From contig JAISWO010000067.1 in the NCBI GenBank assembly GCA_031271045.1, forward strand, positions 1-44,538: a stretch of DNA of 44,538 bases. The letters are read 5' to 3'. This document shows positions 31,164-40,441 of this stretch, piece after piece; within the stretch, counting starts at the first letter, position 1; every line of letters starts with the position of its first letter. A program made the translations under genes and the position numbers. This stretch comes from Tannerellaceae bacterium. GTDB lineage: Bacteria > Bacteroidota > Bacteroidia > Bacteroidales > Tannerellaceae. The notes beneath the pieces are model-generated. The model did no database searches. It was not told where the DNA came from and was given only the letters and a program-made list of their open reading frames with translations.

Positions 31164-33392
31164 ATGAAACCTTGTTCTTCTATCTTGCTTGCGGTGGGGC
31201 TTTGGCTGTTGCAGCTCCCTCTGGCGGCTCAGGAGCCGGAATACGATTGCGTCCTGTTCGACAACAGCCTGATGTCCGGCGGTTATTATTACAGCGAGGC
31301 CGACTACCGGTCTCCCAGCTTTATACAGCATACGGAGGGGAAGCGCTTGCCGGTTTCGGACCGCGAGTCTTTTACTCCGTCCAATTCGTTATATCTGAGC
31401 TACGTGTCGGCGCCGGGCGGCGCCTGGCGGGCAGAGCTGGTCTATCCTGACTGGCGGGGTAAGGACTTCCTCAAGGGAGGTAACTACCTTGACATCCGTC
31501 TGCTCCTCCGGTCTGATACCCGCAGGGAAGAGTTGCCGGAGGTGGCTATCCGTATCAAAGCGGATAAGCGGGTACGCCTCTTTACGGTAGACGATATTCC
31601 TCTGGAGGCGCAGGATACGGCCTCGGTGTCTCGTTACATCCCTCTGGGGCAGTACGTCTCCGGACTGGAAGCCGGCCGTTGGTTGCTGGCGCGGATACCG
31701 TTGTCCGACTTCAAGGGTATCCGTTATACGGCCGATACGAAGCTGAGCGGCCTCTTGATGCGCCAGGGTGCGCAGGACGGCAAGGAGCACAGGGTCTATG
31801 TCGACCAGGTCGAACTCTCTTCGGGTGAAGTGCCCAAGGCGCCTCTTCCCTCCCTCGCTATGCAGGCCAGGGGCTATGAGCGGCATGTGGACATTGCCTG
31901 GGATAAGACGGCGGCCGGAGGAGCGAAGTACGTCAAGATATACCGCGCCGAGGAGGGGGCAGACTTCCGTCCCGTCGGCATACAGTTGCCCCATTTGGGA
32001 CGCTATGCCGACTATACGGGCCGGACGGGGACGTTCCGCTACCGGATTGCGTACGTCGGCGCCGATCATTCCGAAGGGGAACCCTCTTCCGTTGTGCAGG
32101 CTGCAACCCACCCGATGAGCGACGACGAACTGCTGACTATGGTGCAGGAGGCTTCCTTCCGTTATTACTGGGACGGCGCCGAGGCTCATTCCGGCATGGC
32201 GCTGGAGAATATCCCCGGACGGCGTCACATGATTGCTACCGGAGCTTCCGGTTTCGGCATCATGGCTATCGTTGTCGGTACGGAGCGGGGCTTCGTCACG
32301 CGCGAAGCCTCTATCGAACGTTTTAAGAAGATCCTTGCCTTTCTCCGCAAGACGGAACGCTTCCACGGCGTCTATCCTCACTTTATGGATGGCCCGGAGG
32401 CCCGGGTAGAGCCTTACTTCGGACAGCGCGACAACGGGGCGGACCTGGTCGAGACGTCCTTCCTCTTCCAGGGGCTCCTGGCTGCACGGCAGTACTTCGA
32501 CCGTCCGACGCCCGACGAGCAGTATATCCGCGAGACGATCACCCACCTCTGGGAAGGCATCGAATGGGACTGGTTCCGCAAGACGGCCGACAGCCGGTAC
32601 CTCTATTGGCATTGGTCGCCCGACCAGGCATGGATCATCAGTCACCCGCTCATTGGATGGAACGAGACGATGATTACCTACCTCCTGGCCATCGCTTCGC
32701 CCACTCATGGCGTCAGTCCGGAGATGTATTACTCCGGATGGGCAAGCCCCGATACGATGGCGCAAGACTACCGCGCCGGGTGGGGAGAGACGCGCGACGG
32801 CTCGATGTATGCCAACGGCAATACTTACAAAGGCGTCCGCCTCGACGTCGGCGTATCCAACGGAGGCCCCCTCTTCTTCACCCATTATTCCTATCTGGGA
32901 TTCGACCCGCATGGCATCCGGGACCGGTTTACAGGCAGTGATTATTTCGACAACTTCCGCCGTATCGCGCTGATCAACTACCGCTATTGCGTAGAGAATC
33001 CCAAGCACAACCGGGGCTTCGGCTCCGCCGCCTGGGGCATGACGGCCAGCGACGGCCCCTGGGGATACCGCGCCGCCGAACCGGTCCTGCATCACGACGT
33101 AGGTACGATCGCCCCCACCGGCGCCCTGGCTTCGTTCCCCTACCTGCCCGACCAGGCAATGGACGCCCTGAAGAATTACTACCGCAACTACGGGCACTTC
33201 CTTTGGGGAGAATATGGCTTCCGCGATGCCTTCAACCTGAACGAGAACTGGTGTGCCAACATCTATATGGGCCTCAACCAGGCGCCCGTCACCGTTATGA
33301 TCGAGAACTACCGTACCGGCCTCTTGTGGAAGACCTTCATGAAAGACCCCGACGTGCAGCGCATGGTCGGCAAAACGTTCATCCGACCGTAA
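31164..33392 (+). CDS. GH144-family beta-1,2-glucanase with N-terminal beta-sandwich and FnIII-like domains
   Basis: A 742-aa exported enzyme. A strong AAGGAGG at 31151-31157 sits 6 bases before the ATG at 31164; the ATG at 31158 directly abuts it, so 31164 is taken as the start. The signal peptide ends PLAAQ, without a lipobox. Residues about 28-220 look like a carbohydrate-binding beta-sandwich, about 225-315 an FnIII-like domain (YERHVDIAWDKTAAGG), and about 315-735 the GH144 (alpha/alpha)6 barrel (SFRYYWDGAEAHSGMA, HFMDGPEARVEPY, WHWSPDQAWIISHPLIGWNE). GH144 was founded on endo-beta-1,2-glucanase; a Parabacteroides member acts exo on the oligosaccharides and releases sophorose. Its extra domains suggest it meets the polymer first, but endo or exo action cannot be told here. 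Confidence 0.88.
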   Translation: MKPCSSILLAVGLWLLQLPLAAQEPEYDCVLFDNSLMSGGYYYSEADYRSPSFIQHTEGKRLPVSDRESFTPSNSLYLSYVSAPGGAWRAELVYPDWRGKDFLKGGNYLDIRLLLRSDTRREELPEVAIRIKADKRVRLFTVDDIPLEAQDTASVSRYIPLGQYVSGLEAGRWLLARIPLSDFKGIRYTADTKLSGLLMRQGAQDGKEHRVYVDQVELSSGEVPKAPLPSLAMQARGYERHVDIAWDKTAAGGAKYVKIYRAEEGADFRPVGIQLPHLGRYADYTGRTGTFRYRIAYVGADHSEGEPSSVVQAATHPMSDDELLTMVQEASFRYYWDGAEAHSGMALENIPGRRHMIATGASGFGIMAIVVGTERGFVTREASIERFKKILAFLRKTERFHGVYPHFMDGPEARVEPYFGQRDNGADLVETSFLFQGLLAARQYFDRPTPDEQYIRETITHLWEGIEWDWFRKTADSRYLYWHWSPDQAWIISHPLIGWNETMITYLLAIASPTHGVSPEMYYSGWASPDTMAQDYRAGWGETRDGSMYANGNTYKGVRLDVGVSNGGPLFFTHYSYLGFDPHGIRDRFTGSDYFDNFRRIALINYRYCVENPKHNRGFGSAAWGMTASDGPWGYRAAEPVLHHDVGTIAPTGALASFPYLPDQAMDALKNYYRNYGHFLWGEYGFRDAFNLNENWCANIYMGLNQAPVTVMIENYRTGLLWKTFMKDPDVQRMVGKTFIRP

Positions 33393-33410
33393 TCCCCCAG
33401 TGACGTGCCA

Positions 33411-33456
33411 GGTCATAGCGTTATGACGCCCCTGGTAATAACGTTATGACGCCCCC
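33411..33456. repeat. two tandem 23-bp units between the GH144 genes
   Basis: GGTCATAGCGTTATGACGCCCCT (33411-33433) is followed directly by GGTAATAACGTTATGACGCCCCC (33434-33456). The first copy contains the inverted repeat GTCATA-GCG-TTATGAC. The pair begins 19 bases after the upstream stop. Confidence 0.7.
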
Positions 33457-33501
33457 GGTTACAGAAGCTGATTACTTAACAACATATATAATAGAATAAA
33501 G

Positions 33502-34842
33502 ATGAGAGTTTTACTGTTTATCCTGCTTATTCTCTTTGCAGGCTGCAAAAGAGATAAACCCCAAGGCGGAAGCCAGCCGGACGACACCGCCGTCGTTATG
33601 GACGAAGAACTGCTCGATACGGTCGAGCGACGTACCTTCCGTTACTTCTGGGAAGGCGCCGAACCCAATAGCGGACTGGCGCGCGAACGCATCCATATGG
33701 ATGGCGAATACCCCCAAAACGACCGCGACGTCATCACCACCGGCGGAGGCGGCTTCGGCATCCTTGCACTCGTGGCCGGCATCGAACGGGGATATATCTC
33801 CCGTCAGCAAGGGCTGGAACGCATGGAGCGTATCCTCAACTTCCTCGAGAAGGCGGACTCCTTCCACGGCGCTTTCCCCCATTGGCTGGACGGCCCCACC
33901 GGACGGGTGAAGCCCTTCGGCGCCAAAGACGACGGAGGCGACCTGGTCGAGACGGCCTACCTCTTCCAAGGCCTCCTGGCCGTACATCAATACTACCTCG
34001 ACGGCTCGGCTGCCGAACGGGAGGTGGCCTCGCGCATCGACGCCTTGTGGAAACGGGTGGAATGGGATTGGTACCGCAACGGACGCGATGTGCTCTACTG
34101 GCACTGGAGCCCTGCCTTTGAGTGGGAAAAGAACTTCCCCGTCCGCGGATACAACGAATGTCTGATCCTCTACGTCCTGGCCGCCTCGTCGCCCACGCAC
34201 GGCGTCCCGGCCGAGGTGTATCATTCCGGATGGGCCGAAGACGGAGCGATTGTCTCGCCCCACAAGGTGGAAGGCCTTCCCTTGAACCTGCGCTACCAGA
34301 TGACCCAGGCCGGGCCGCTCTTCTGGGCGCATTACTCCTTCCTGGGTCTGGATCCTAACGGACTGAAGGACCGGTATGCCGACTATTTCGAAGAGCTGAG
34401 AAACTATACCCTGATCAACCGCGCTTACTGCGTGCGCAATCCCAAAGGCTACGCCGGCTACGGCCCGGACTCGTGGGGGCTGACGGCCAGTTATTCCATC
34501 TCAGGCTATGCCGCCCATGCCCCGGAAGAGCGCAACGACCACGGCGTTATCTCGCCGACGGCCGCCCTCTCGTCGATCGTCTATACACCTGCCGAGTCGA
34601 TCGAGGCGCTCCGGCATTTCTATGCCATGGGCGGCAAGGTGTGGGGTGAATATGGTTTCTATGATGCGTTCAGTGAGAGTGAAGATTGGTTTCCGCAGCG
34701 TTACTTAGCCATCGACCAGGGGCCTGTCCCGGTCATGATCGAGAACTACCGCAGCGGGCTGTTGTGGCGACTGTTTATGAGCCACCCCGACGTGCAGGCC
34801 GGCCTTCGCCGTTTGGGCTTTGAAAGCCCCCACCTGCCGTAG
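33502..34842 (+). CDS. GH144-family exo-type beta-1,2-glucanase, lipoprotein
   Basis: A 446-aa single-domain relative of the enzyme before it. The N-terminus is a lipoprotein signal (LFAGC, Cys15) with basic residues after the Cys (KRDK), so it is less clearly surface-directed than the LamG protein. The barrel begins TVERRTFRYFWEGAEPNSGLA and shares its block order with the upstream enzyme: HWLDGPTGRVKPF, LYWHWSPAFEWEKNF and YNECLILYVLAASSPTHG. Its size and domain plan resemble the Parabacteroides exo-enzyme that releases sophorose. It is the last gene of the locus and ends 11 bases before the convergent ychF. No GH3 beta-glucosidase follows. Confidence 0.88.
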   Translation: MRVLLFILLILFAGCKRDKPQGGSQPDDTAVVMDEELLDTVERRTFRYFWEGAEPNSGLARERIHMDGEYPQNDRDVITTGGGGFGILALVAGIERGYISRQQGLERMERILNFLEKADSFHGAFPHWLDGPTGRVKPFGAKDDGGDLVETAYLFQGLLAVHQYYLDGSAAEREVASRIDALWKRVEWDWYRNGRDVLYWHWSPAFEWEKNFPVRGYNECLILYVLAASSPTHGVPAEVYHSGWAEDGAIVSPHKVEGLPLNLRYQMTQAGPLFWAHYSFLGLDPNGLKDRYADYFEELRNYTLINRAYCVRNPKGYAGYGPDSWGLTASYSISGYAAHAPEERNDHGVISPTAALSSIVYTPAESIEALRHFYAMGGKVWGEYGFYDAFSESEDWFPQRYLAIDQGPVPVMIENYRSGLLWRLFMSHPDVQAGLRRLGFESPHLP

Positions 34843-34853
34843 GGCAGCAAGTT

Positions 34854-35957
34854 TCAGACGTTGAAGCGGAAGTGCATCACGTCGCCGTCGCAGACGACGT
34901 AATCCTTCCCTTCAACGCTCATGCGGCCGGCTTCCTTGACGGCCGCTTCCGATCCGTAACGGATGTAATCGTCATACTTAATCACTTCGGCGCGTATGAA
35001 GCCCTTCTCAAAGTCCGAATGGATCACGCCGGCGCATTGCGGCGCTTTGCTTCCTGCCAGGTAGGTCCAGGCACGCACTTCCTGGGGGCCGGCGGTGAGG
35101 AAAGTCTCCAGGTTCAGCAGCTTGTAAGCTGCCTTGATCAACCGGCCGACGCCCGACTCCTGCAATCCTAAATCTTCAAGGAAAACCTCCCGCTCTTCAG
35201 CATCATCAAACTTGGCAATCTGACTCTCCACCTCGGCCGAGACGACCAGGATACCGGCGTCTTCACCTTCGACGGCCCGCCGCACAGCCTCGACGTAGAC
35301 GTTCCCCGTTGCTGCCGAGCCTTCATCCACATTACAGATATACATCACCGGCTTGGCAGTGAGCAGGAAGAGATCGCGGGCTATCTTCTGCTCGTCCCGC
35401 GTATCGAAGCTGACGGTGCGGGCGCTACGGCCCTGCTCGAGCGCCTCTTTGTAGCGCATAAGGACGTCGTAAGCCAGGCGGGCCTGTTTGTCGCCTCCGG
35501 TTTGCGCCTGCTTCTGCACCTTGTTGATGCGGCTTTCGACGGTCTCGAGGTCCTTTATCTGAAGCTCGGCGTCGATGATTTCCTTGTCGCGCACCGGGTC
35601 GACGCTCCCGTCAACGTGTACGATATTATCGTCGTCGAAGCAGCGCAGCACGTGCAGGATCGCATCCGTTTCGCGAATATTGGCCAGGAACTTATTCCCC
35701 AGTCCTTCGCCCCGGCTGGCTCCTTTGACCAAGCCGGCAATATCTACAATCTCCACCGTCGTAGGCACGATCCGTTGCGGATGCACCAGTTCTGCCAGCT
35801 TGCCGAGCCGTTCGTCCGGCACGGTGATCACACCCACATTAGGCTCGATCGTACAGAAAGGGAAATTAGCCGACTGCGCCTGCGCATTGGATAAGCAATT
35901 AAACAAAGTAGACTTCCCTACATTCGGAAGTCCCACAATACCACATTGTAAAGCCAT
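34854..35957 (-). CDS. ychF: Obg-family ATPase YchF
   Basis: A 367-aa P-loop ATPase that binds ribosomes and is linked to the oxidative stress response. G1 is GLPNVGKST at the N-terminus, G3 is [14 protein letters not shown], and G4 is NVDE rather than NKxD, which explains its preference for ATP over GTP. A coiled-coil region about residues 120-170 and a C-terminal TGS domain ([15 protein letters not shown]) complete the family plan, and the length is normal. It is transcribed alone, convergent with the glucan locus, from a promoter element at 36008-36015. An (ATAG)n tract sits directly before its ATG. Confidence 0.95.
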   Translation of the reverse strand: MALQCGIVGLPNVGKSTLFNCLSNAQAQSANFPFCTIEPNVGVITVPDERLGKLAELVHPQRIVPTTVEIVDIAGLVKGASRGEGLGNKFLANIRETDAILHVLRCFDDDNIVHVDGSVDPVRDKEIIDAELQIKDLETVESRINKVQKQAQTGGDKQARLAYDVLMRYKEALEQGRSARTVSFDTRDEQKIARDLFLLTAKPVMYICNVDEGSAATGNVYVEAVRRAVEGEDAGILVVSAEVESQIAKFDDAEEREVFLEDLGLQESGVGRLIKAAYKLLNLETFLTAGPQEVRAWTYLAGSKAPQCAGVIHSDFEKGFIRAEVIKYDDYIRYGSEAAVKEAGRMSVEGKDYVVCDGDVMHFRFNV

Positions 35958-35972
35958 TCTATCTATCTATCT
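35958..35972. repeat. tetranucleotide repeat directly upstream of the ychF ATG
   Basis: TCTA repeated three times plus TCT (minus-strand AGATAGATAGATAGA) ends one base from the start codon. At under four units it is short for slippage-driven switching, but its position in the ribosome-binding region would let length change affect translation. Confidence 0.6.
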
Positions 35973-36007
35973 TTATTGTTGTTCTTATACTTATTCCTTA
36001 AAAGCCC

Positions 36008-36015
36008 CAAAGATA
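36008..36015 (-). promoter_or_regulatory. candidate -7 element of ychF
   Basis: Minus-strand TATCTTTG fits TAnnTTTG and lies about 50 bases before the start codon. A -33 TTTG is not visible. Confidence 0.4.
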
Positions 36016-36147
36016 TACAATAAGTCCCATATATACTGAGCGGCGCGCCAACGCATCGCTGCCTGCCATGCCGGGCGTTCATTCCTTAGAACAGACTGTC
36101 GTCGCGTCGCGGTGGTGTTCCCTTGCGGGGGAGAGGGGTGGTTGCTT

Positions 36148-37605
36148 TTATTTGAATGTAAGGTCGATGCCGGGATCGTTCTTAGCTTTCAGGGCAAGTT
36201 GGCGGCTCGATACGGTTACTTTGCCGGTGATAAATTCAGGGATATTGTATGACTTCATGAAGCGGTGATAAAACTCCGTGTCTTTCTGAGGCAGAAGGAA
36301 AGGCTTGGAGGCTTTCCCTTCGCTGTTTATATAGGCAATGAAGGGGCGCGTATAGAGTCCGTCCATCCGTCGCGAGCTAAAGACGACCCACCGGCTGTTG
36401 CTGCTCCAGGAGTGGTAGCTCTCTACGTCGTCGGAATTGAGTATATCCATCGACCGGCTCTCGCCGCTGGCCAGGTCGAGCAGATGCAGGTCGGCATCCT
36501 TATGCCAGATAGAGAAGTTGCCATAGCCCGAAAGCGTATACAACAGATATTTCCCATTAGGCGATACGCGCGGAAAAGAGGCGCTTTGCCCGCCTTCCGG
36601 CGCATGGTAGAGTGTGTCGGTTATGGATCCGAACGTACGCGAAGCGGGATCGAAAGCGATAGAGCAAAGGCTGTATTTCACTTCCTGGAAAGACTGCGGC
36701 ATGGGTAGGGCAGGGGCGGTGCAGAAGTAGAGCGTCTGCCCGTCGGGCGAGAAGGTGGGGAAGGTCTCGAACCGGTCGGACGCAAACAGAGCCGGGGTCG
36801 TCAGGATCTCGTGCTTCTCCACATCGTAAATCACGACGTCGGAAGCCAGGTCGAACACCTCCACGCGGTTGGGATCGTTATGGAAGAAGCTCTGCTTGGT
36901 GTCGTTCACCGAAAAGGCAACATACCGTCCCGAGGGATGCCAGGAGGGATACACCAGCGGCGAGAGGGTTTCGGCCGTCTTGGTGTTCAACTTCTCAATC
37001 CGTTCGCCGTCAATCAGCAGGGTGCCGGGCAAGGTTGCCCGCATGTGGAAAAGCATCTTGTCCGGGTCCTGCATACAGAACGAGTGACAGTTCATGCAGT
37101 TCTTCTCGCTCATGTGATTTTCGATGATGGCCGTCTCGGTGAAGTTCGTCAGGTTGCGTTGATAGATGCCCATCCGGTTCCACAGGTGATAGCCGGGTTC
37201 TATCAGGCGATAGGCGAGATAGGAGTCTATCGGTTCTCCGGCCACATGGAAGTCGAAAGGCTCATAGTTTATCCATTCTCCTTCGATGCAGGCGGATACG
37301 GCGACGGAGATAGTTTTTCCTGTGGCTTCGGCCAGTAGCTTTTCCCAGGGGGAGGCAGAGATGTGGAAGCTTCCCCGGCGAGCCTTTACCGTCTGCCTGA
37401 CGTTGCCGGCCGAGAAGACGGCGTAGGCTTCCGTCGACGGCCCAGTCAGCTCAAAATGCAGCGGGGCGATATTGGGAGGGATCACAACTCCGGCATAGTC
37501 GGGGAAGATGGCGGGCTGCTCGGCGCTCTTTGTCCCTTCCGGCACCGTATAGGTGCACGAGACTAACCACGGGCTAAGTATAAACAGGTAGATAATTCGT
37601 TTCAT
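36148..37605 (-). CDS. beta-propeller (TolB-like) lipoprotein with a CxxCH haem-binding-type motif
   Basis: A 485-aa lipoprotein (lipobox LVSC, Cys17). The first 150 residues are beta-rich (FELTGPSTEAYAVFSAGN). At 170-174 is C-M-N-C-H within SEKNCMNCHSF, the c-type haem attachment pattern, next to a further Cys at 177. The C-terminal half carries TolB/PD40 propeller repeats: YPSWHPSGRYVAFSVND, FPTFSPDGQTLYFCTA, FPRVSPNGKYLLYTLSG and YHSWSSNSRWVVFSSRR. Similar Bacteroidales proteins are annotated TolB-like or cytochrome c biosynthesis-related; their function is not established. Haem attachment is inferred from the motif alone. It is the last gene of the mtaB operon, 7 bases after the DUF6057-type gene. 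Confidence 0.8.
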   Translation of the reverse strand: MKRIIYLFILSPWLVSCTYTVPEGTKSAEQPAIFPDYAGVVIPPNIAPLHFELTGPSTEAYAVFSAGNVRQTVKARRGSFHISASPWEKLLAEATGKTISVAVSACIEGEWINYEPFDFHVAGEPIDSYLAYRLIEPGYHLWNRMGIYQRNLTNFTETAIIENHMSEKNCMNCHSFCMQDPDKMLFHMRATLPGTLLIDGERIEKLNTKTAETLSPLVYPSWHPSGRYVAFSVNDTKQSFFHNDPNRVEVFDLASDVVIYDVEKHEILTTPALFASDRFETFPTFSPDGQTLYFCTAPALPMPQSFQEVKYSLCSIAFDPASRTFGSITDTLYHAPEGGQSASFPRVSPNGKYLLYTLSGYGNFSIWHKDADLHLLDLASGESRSMDILNSDDVESYHSWSSNSRWVVFSSRRMDGLYTRPFIAYINSEGKASKPFLLPQKDTEFYHRFMKSYNIPEFITGKVTVSSRQLALKAKNDPGIDLTFK

Positions 37606-37612
37606 TGCAGGG

Positions 37613-39412
37613 TTATTTAAACATGTAGTAAAACCAGTATGTGTTTCCGTAAGTACGTCTCAAGAGCGAAGGGAGGGCATTGCTGTTGCCACTCCGGTTA
37701 GCTTGCACCACCTGGCGCTTGTATTCGGCAAAGCGTCCGGCGACGGCGTCGGACACACCGTAACGCTGCCAGTAGCCCGGATCTTGCTCCGAAAGGATAA
37801 TAACAGCTTCCTGAAAAGCAACAGGCAGCTCCGGCAGGACAGGCGTAGCGTAATACTTCTCCACCAGCGCCCGGAACCTGTCGGAGTTCTTCTCCAGCAG
37901 ATAGAAAGCGCCGGCATAGGTTACGGCCGATGGATCCGGAGGATAGGTTGCGGCGATGCGATGCAGGTCGGTATCCAGCCCGTCAACCTGCGCCAGGGAG
38001 CCCCCGGCGAGCAGCGAGCAGCGTTTGCCGCCCAGCAGGGAATCGTTCTCCACTGCGGCGTTGTCGTAGAGGAAGCGACGGTGCGCCCTTGCCCAGTCGC
38101 GGTAGGCGAACGTACGCTCCAGGATGGAGATATACTTCTCTGCAACGGGCCAGGCTCCGTAGATCAGGTTCGTTTGCACCAGCCGTTTCAGTACACGCGG
38201 ATTTCCGTCGCCTATGGCGCCCACGTATGCTTCGAACGCCATCTCTTGCGATAGAGCGATATGGTTGACGGCGAAGTAGACGTCGCTTTGCAGGATAGAG
38301 ATGGAGGTTGTCTTGTTCCATTCGATCAGCAAGCCCTGAGGCCCTCGCTGATCGTAGGCAAATATCCGGTCGCCCAGCTCTCCTTTTTGCAGAAGCGCCA
38401 GGTTGGCGTAAAAGATATAGAGGTAGTTCGTCAGCTTGCCTTCGCAGCGTTCCAGTATCTTATCCCATTGTTCCGTCCGGCTGTAATAGTCGAGCTCCTT
38501 CGCCCGGTACGATCCCTTGTCGCGGTACGCCGGTACGCCCCACAGGAGCAGGGCAGCCAGGAGGGCGACTTGTACGGCAACTTCCATCCGTTGCCTCTTC
38601 CTTTGCGAAGTCCGTCCCACCTTACGCAGGACAGCCGCCAGCGCCGTAAGAAGCACCAGGGCGCCCCACGAGAAATAAATCACCCCCAAAGGCTTCAGCT
38701 TGGGATGATAATACCCATTCGGCAAGCAAGCAAAGTGATACTCGCCAAACAGTGCAAAATAAACGCTCAACACTGCGATCAGGATAACCTCTCCGGCGAT
38801 CGCAATCGTTCCGGCGGCTCTGAGTACCTTCCCCCCGGCCCCTCCCTGCAAGGGATGAGAGGGAGCCACGACCGGGATCAGCGCCAGGATGCCATAAAGC
38901 ACGAACACCGGCCCCGCTATGCAGAACAGCAAAGGGATCGCCAGCAGATGGGCGATGAGCCTTCCGGTGAAACTCCTTATCCCCAGAACCAGATAGAAGG
39001 CAACCTCCGCCATCAAGAAGGCCACCGTACCCCAGGCCAGGTAGTTGTAGTCGAAATGAATGAACATCAGGGCGACGGCCGGCAGCAAGGCCGCTATCCG
39101 CAGATTGGCGCCGGGAGCTATGCGTTTCACGATGCCGTGTGCCAGGCCGGCGGCGACCGTCAGCAAGGTAGCCGTAATAGCCGCGCCGGCACAAGGTAGG
39201 AGGAAGAACTGGATCAGGAACTCAGATAGCGCCAGGGCTGCTCCGCCCGGCTGCATCAGGCGCTCCGCCACGTAGACCCAGGTGTTTTGAAACAACTGGT
39301 TTTGCTCTACAATATAGAAATGGTATTCGCTGTACGTTTGCAGGAAGGCAAACCATACGCCAAAGAGAAGGGGCCAGAAGAGCAGGCCCTTATATGCTGT
39401 GAATCGTTTCAT
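37613..39412 (-). CDS. DUF6057-type polytopic membrane protein
   Basis: A 599-aa membrane protein that I recognise as DUF6057-like by size and neighbourhood; its function is unknown. Roughly eight to ten hydrophobic helices fill residues 10-300 (LLFWPLLFGVWFAFLQTY, LLPAVALMFIHFDY, FCIAGPVFVLYGILALIPVV). The C-terminal half is soluble and rich in TPR-like helices (LLQKGELGDRIFAYDQRG, LSQEMAFEAYVGAIGD). At about residues 182-193 there is an S-H-P-L-Q-G-G-A-G-G insertion encoded by a palindromic repeat. It lies 9 bases after the GldB-related gene and 7 bases before the propeller lipoprotein gene, so the three are surely co-translated. Confidence 0.8.
   Translation of the reverse strand: MKRFTAYKGLLFWPLLFGVWFAFLQTYSEYHFYIVEQNQLFQNTWVYVAERLMQPGGAALALSEFLIQFFLLPCAGAAITATLLTVAAGLAHGIVKRIAPGANLRIAALLPAVALMFIHFDYNYLAWGTVAFLMAEVAFYLVLGIRSFTGRLIAHLLAIPLLFCIAGPVFVLYGILALIPVVAPSHPLQGGAGGKVLRAAGTIAIAGEVILIAVLSVYFALFGEYHFACLPNGYYHPKLKPLGVIYFSWGALVLLTALAAVLRKVGRTSQRKRQRMEVAVQVALLAALLLWGVPAYRDKGSYRAKELDYYSRTEQWDKILERCEGKLTNYLYIFYANLALLQKGELGDRIFAYDQRGPQGLLIEWNKTTSISILQSDVYFAVNHIALSQEMAFEAYVGAIGDGNPRVLKRLVQTNLIYGAWPVAEKYISILERTFAYRDWARAHRRFLYDNAAVENDSLLGGKRCSLLAGGSLAQVDGLDTDLHRIAATYPPDPSAVTYAGAFYLLEKNSDRFRALVEKYYATPVLPELPVAFQEAVIILSEQDPGYWQRYGVSDAVAGRFAEYKRQVVQANRSGNSNALPSLLRRTYGNTYWFYYMFK
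38839..38868. repeat. small REP-like palindromic element inside the DUF6057-type gene
   Basis: CCCCTCCCTGCAAGGG followed by ATGAGAGGGAGCC carries nested inverted repeats (CCCT-GCA-AGGG and CTCCCT/AGGGAG). It is in frame and gives the peptide linker S-H-P-L-Q-G-G-A-G-G. Peptides of this type are familiar in Bacteroidota and other predicted proteins as traces of dispersed palindromic repeats. Related G-rich islands with a CAAGG or CTTGC core occur at 9661-9678 and 36121-36141. Confidence 0.6.
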
Positions 39413-39421
39413 GGGCGGTCA

Positions 39422-40441
39422 TCAAAAAGGTTTGTATTTCGACTGTGCGAGTATTGTCTGGGCATTCGTCTCTTTGATCAGCATGGCCGGGGTAGCTCCG
39501 GTTTCTTCCATGTAACGGCGGACGATTTGCAGGCCTATCCAGACGCCGATATTGCCCGGCGCTTCGTCGGAGAGGAAGGTTGCCGGGGTATCTTCGATAT
39601 ATTTCCGGGTCGTTATCAGGTCGGGCGTATAGAGGTGTTTGCGTTCGACGATGGTCTTCCATATCGAAGCTTCGTTCTTCACGCACCAGGCGTGGGCTTT
39701 TTCCGTCCAACCCATTCCGGTATGAGGTGCAAGGCCGGGCAGGGCTTCAAACAGGAGGTATCGTATCTTTCCTTCGTACACCATCTGTTCAAGCAGTACT
39801 GCTTCTTTTCCGGTGAAAGGGTATTCTGACAGGAGCCATCCGGTCAGGTAATCGGGCGCAATGCGGGAGTGTTGCATCTTCTGGCGCTGGTCATCGCGGA
39901 AGAAGTTTTGGTAGAGCGGATAGCTGGCTCCCATATACTTGTCGATGGAGAGCGAGAGGAGGTTGTCGGCCGCCAGCACGTTCTGATTCAGTCCGGATAC
40001 GTGCATATAGATCTGCGGAACGGCGAGGGTGGGAAAGCAGGCCTTCAGCCAGGCGAAAGCGTTTCCCAACTGCTGCTCTATATCGGCGATGGAGTCGTAG
40101 CGTGCAACAGCGTCGCGGTAGAGACCCAGCAAGGTCGGCTCGGAATAGTAGTTCACCAGGCGGTCGAAGAAGCCGGGCATTTCCGGGGTTTGCATATTCA
40201 GTATGGCTTTTCCGGCGATGTCGATCATCTCAGGGTAATCGCACAGCAATTCGCCCTGTATCGTCACGTCGTTGCCGGATTCGATCAGTCGCAGCAGCGC
40301 TTTGTCGAACCGGTGAATGTGCACCGGCTCGGCCTGGGATAAGGTATTACCGTTCTGTCCTTGGCAGCCGGCGCAGGAGAGAATCAGCGCGACGAAGGAA
40401 ACGATGGCGGGACGTCTGAAGGGGAGGAGATTGTTTTTCAT
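39422..40441 (-). CDS. GldB-related lipoprotein
   Basis: A 339-aa lipoprotein (lipobox LSCAGC, with the modified Cys near residue 26). The body matches the GldB-related family in its run of motifs: HIHRFDKALLRLIESGN near the start, then YPEMIDIAG, NLLSLSIDKYMGASYPLYQ and the C-terminal GVWIGLQIVRRYMEETGA. In gliding flavobacteria GldB is needed for motility and stabilises the Gld machinery; in non-gliding Bacteroidales the role is unknown. No other gliding gene is in the window, so motility is not implied. It overlaps the upstream GT2 gene by 4 bases (ATGA) and is followed at 9 bases by the DUF6057-type gene. Confidence 0.8.
   Translation of the reverse strand: MKNNLLPFRRPAIVSFVALILSCAGCQGQNGNTLSQAEPVHIHRFDKALLRLIESGNDVTIQGELLCDYPEMIDIAGKAILNMQTPEMPGFFDRLVNYYSEPTLLGLYRDAVARYDSIADIEQQLGNAFAWLKACFPTLAVPQIYMHVSGLNQNVLAADNLLSLSIDKYMGASYPLYQNFFRDDQRQKMQHSRIAPDYLTGWLLSEYPFTGKEAVLLEQMVYEGKIRYLLFEALPGLAPHTGMGWTEKAHAWCVKNEASIWKTIVERKHLYTPDLITTRKYIEDTPATFLSDEAPGNIGVWIGLQIVRRYMEETGATPAMLIKETNAQTILAQSKYKPF

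Noticed and set aside
31389-33416. 675-codon minus-strand open frame across the large GH144 gene
   Set aside because: It is an antisense shadow; the plus strand has signal peptide, Shine-Dalgarno and GH144 motifs.
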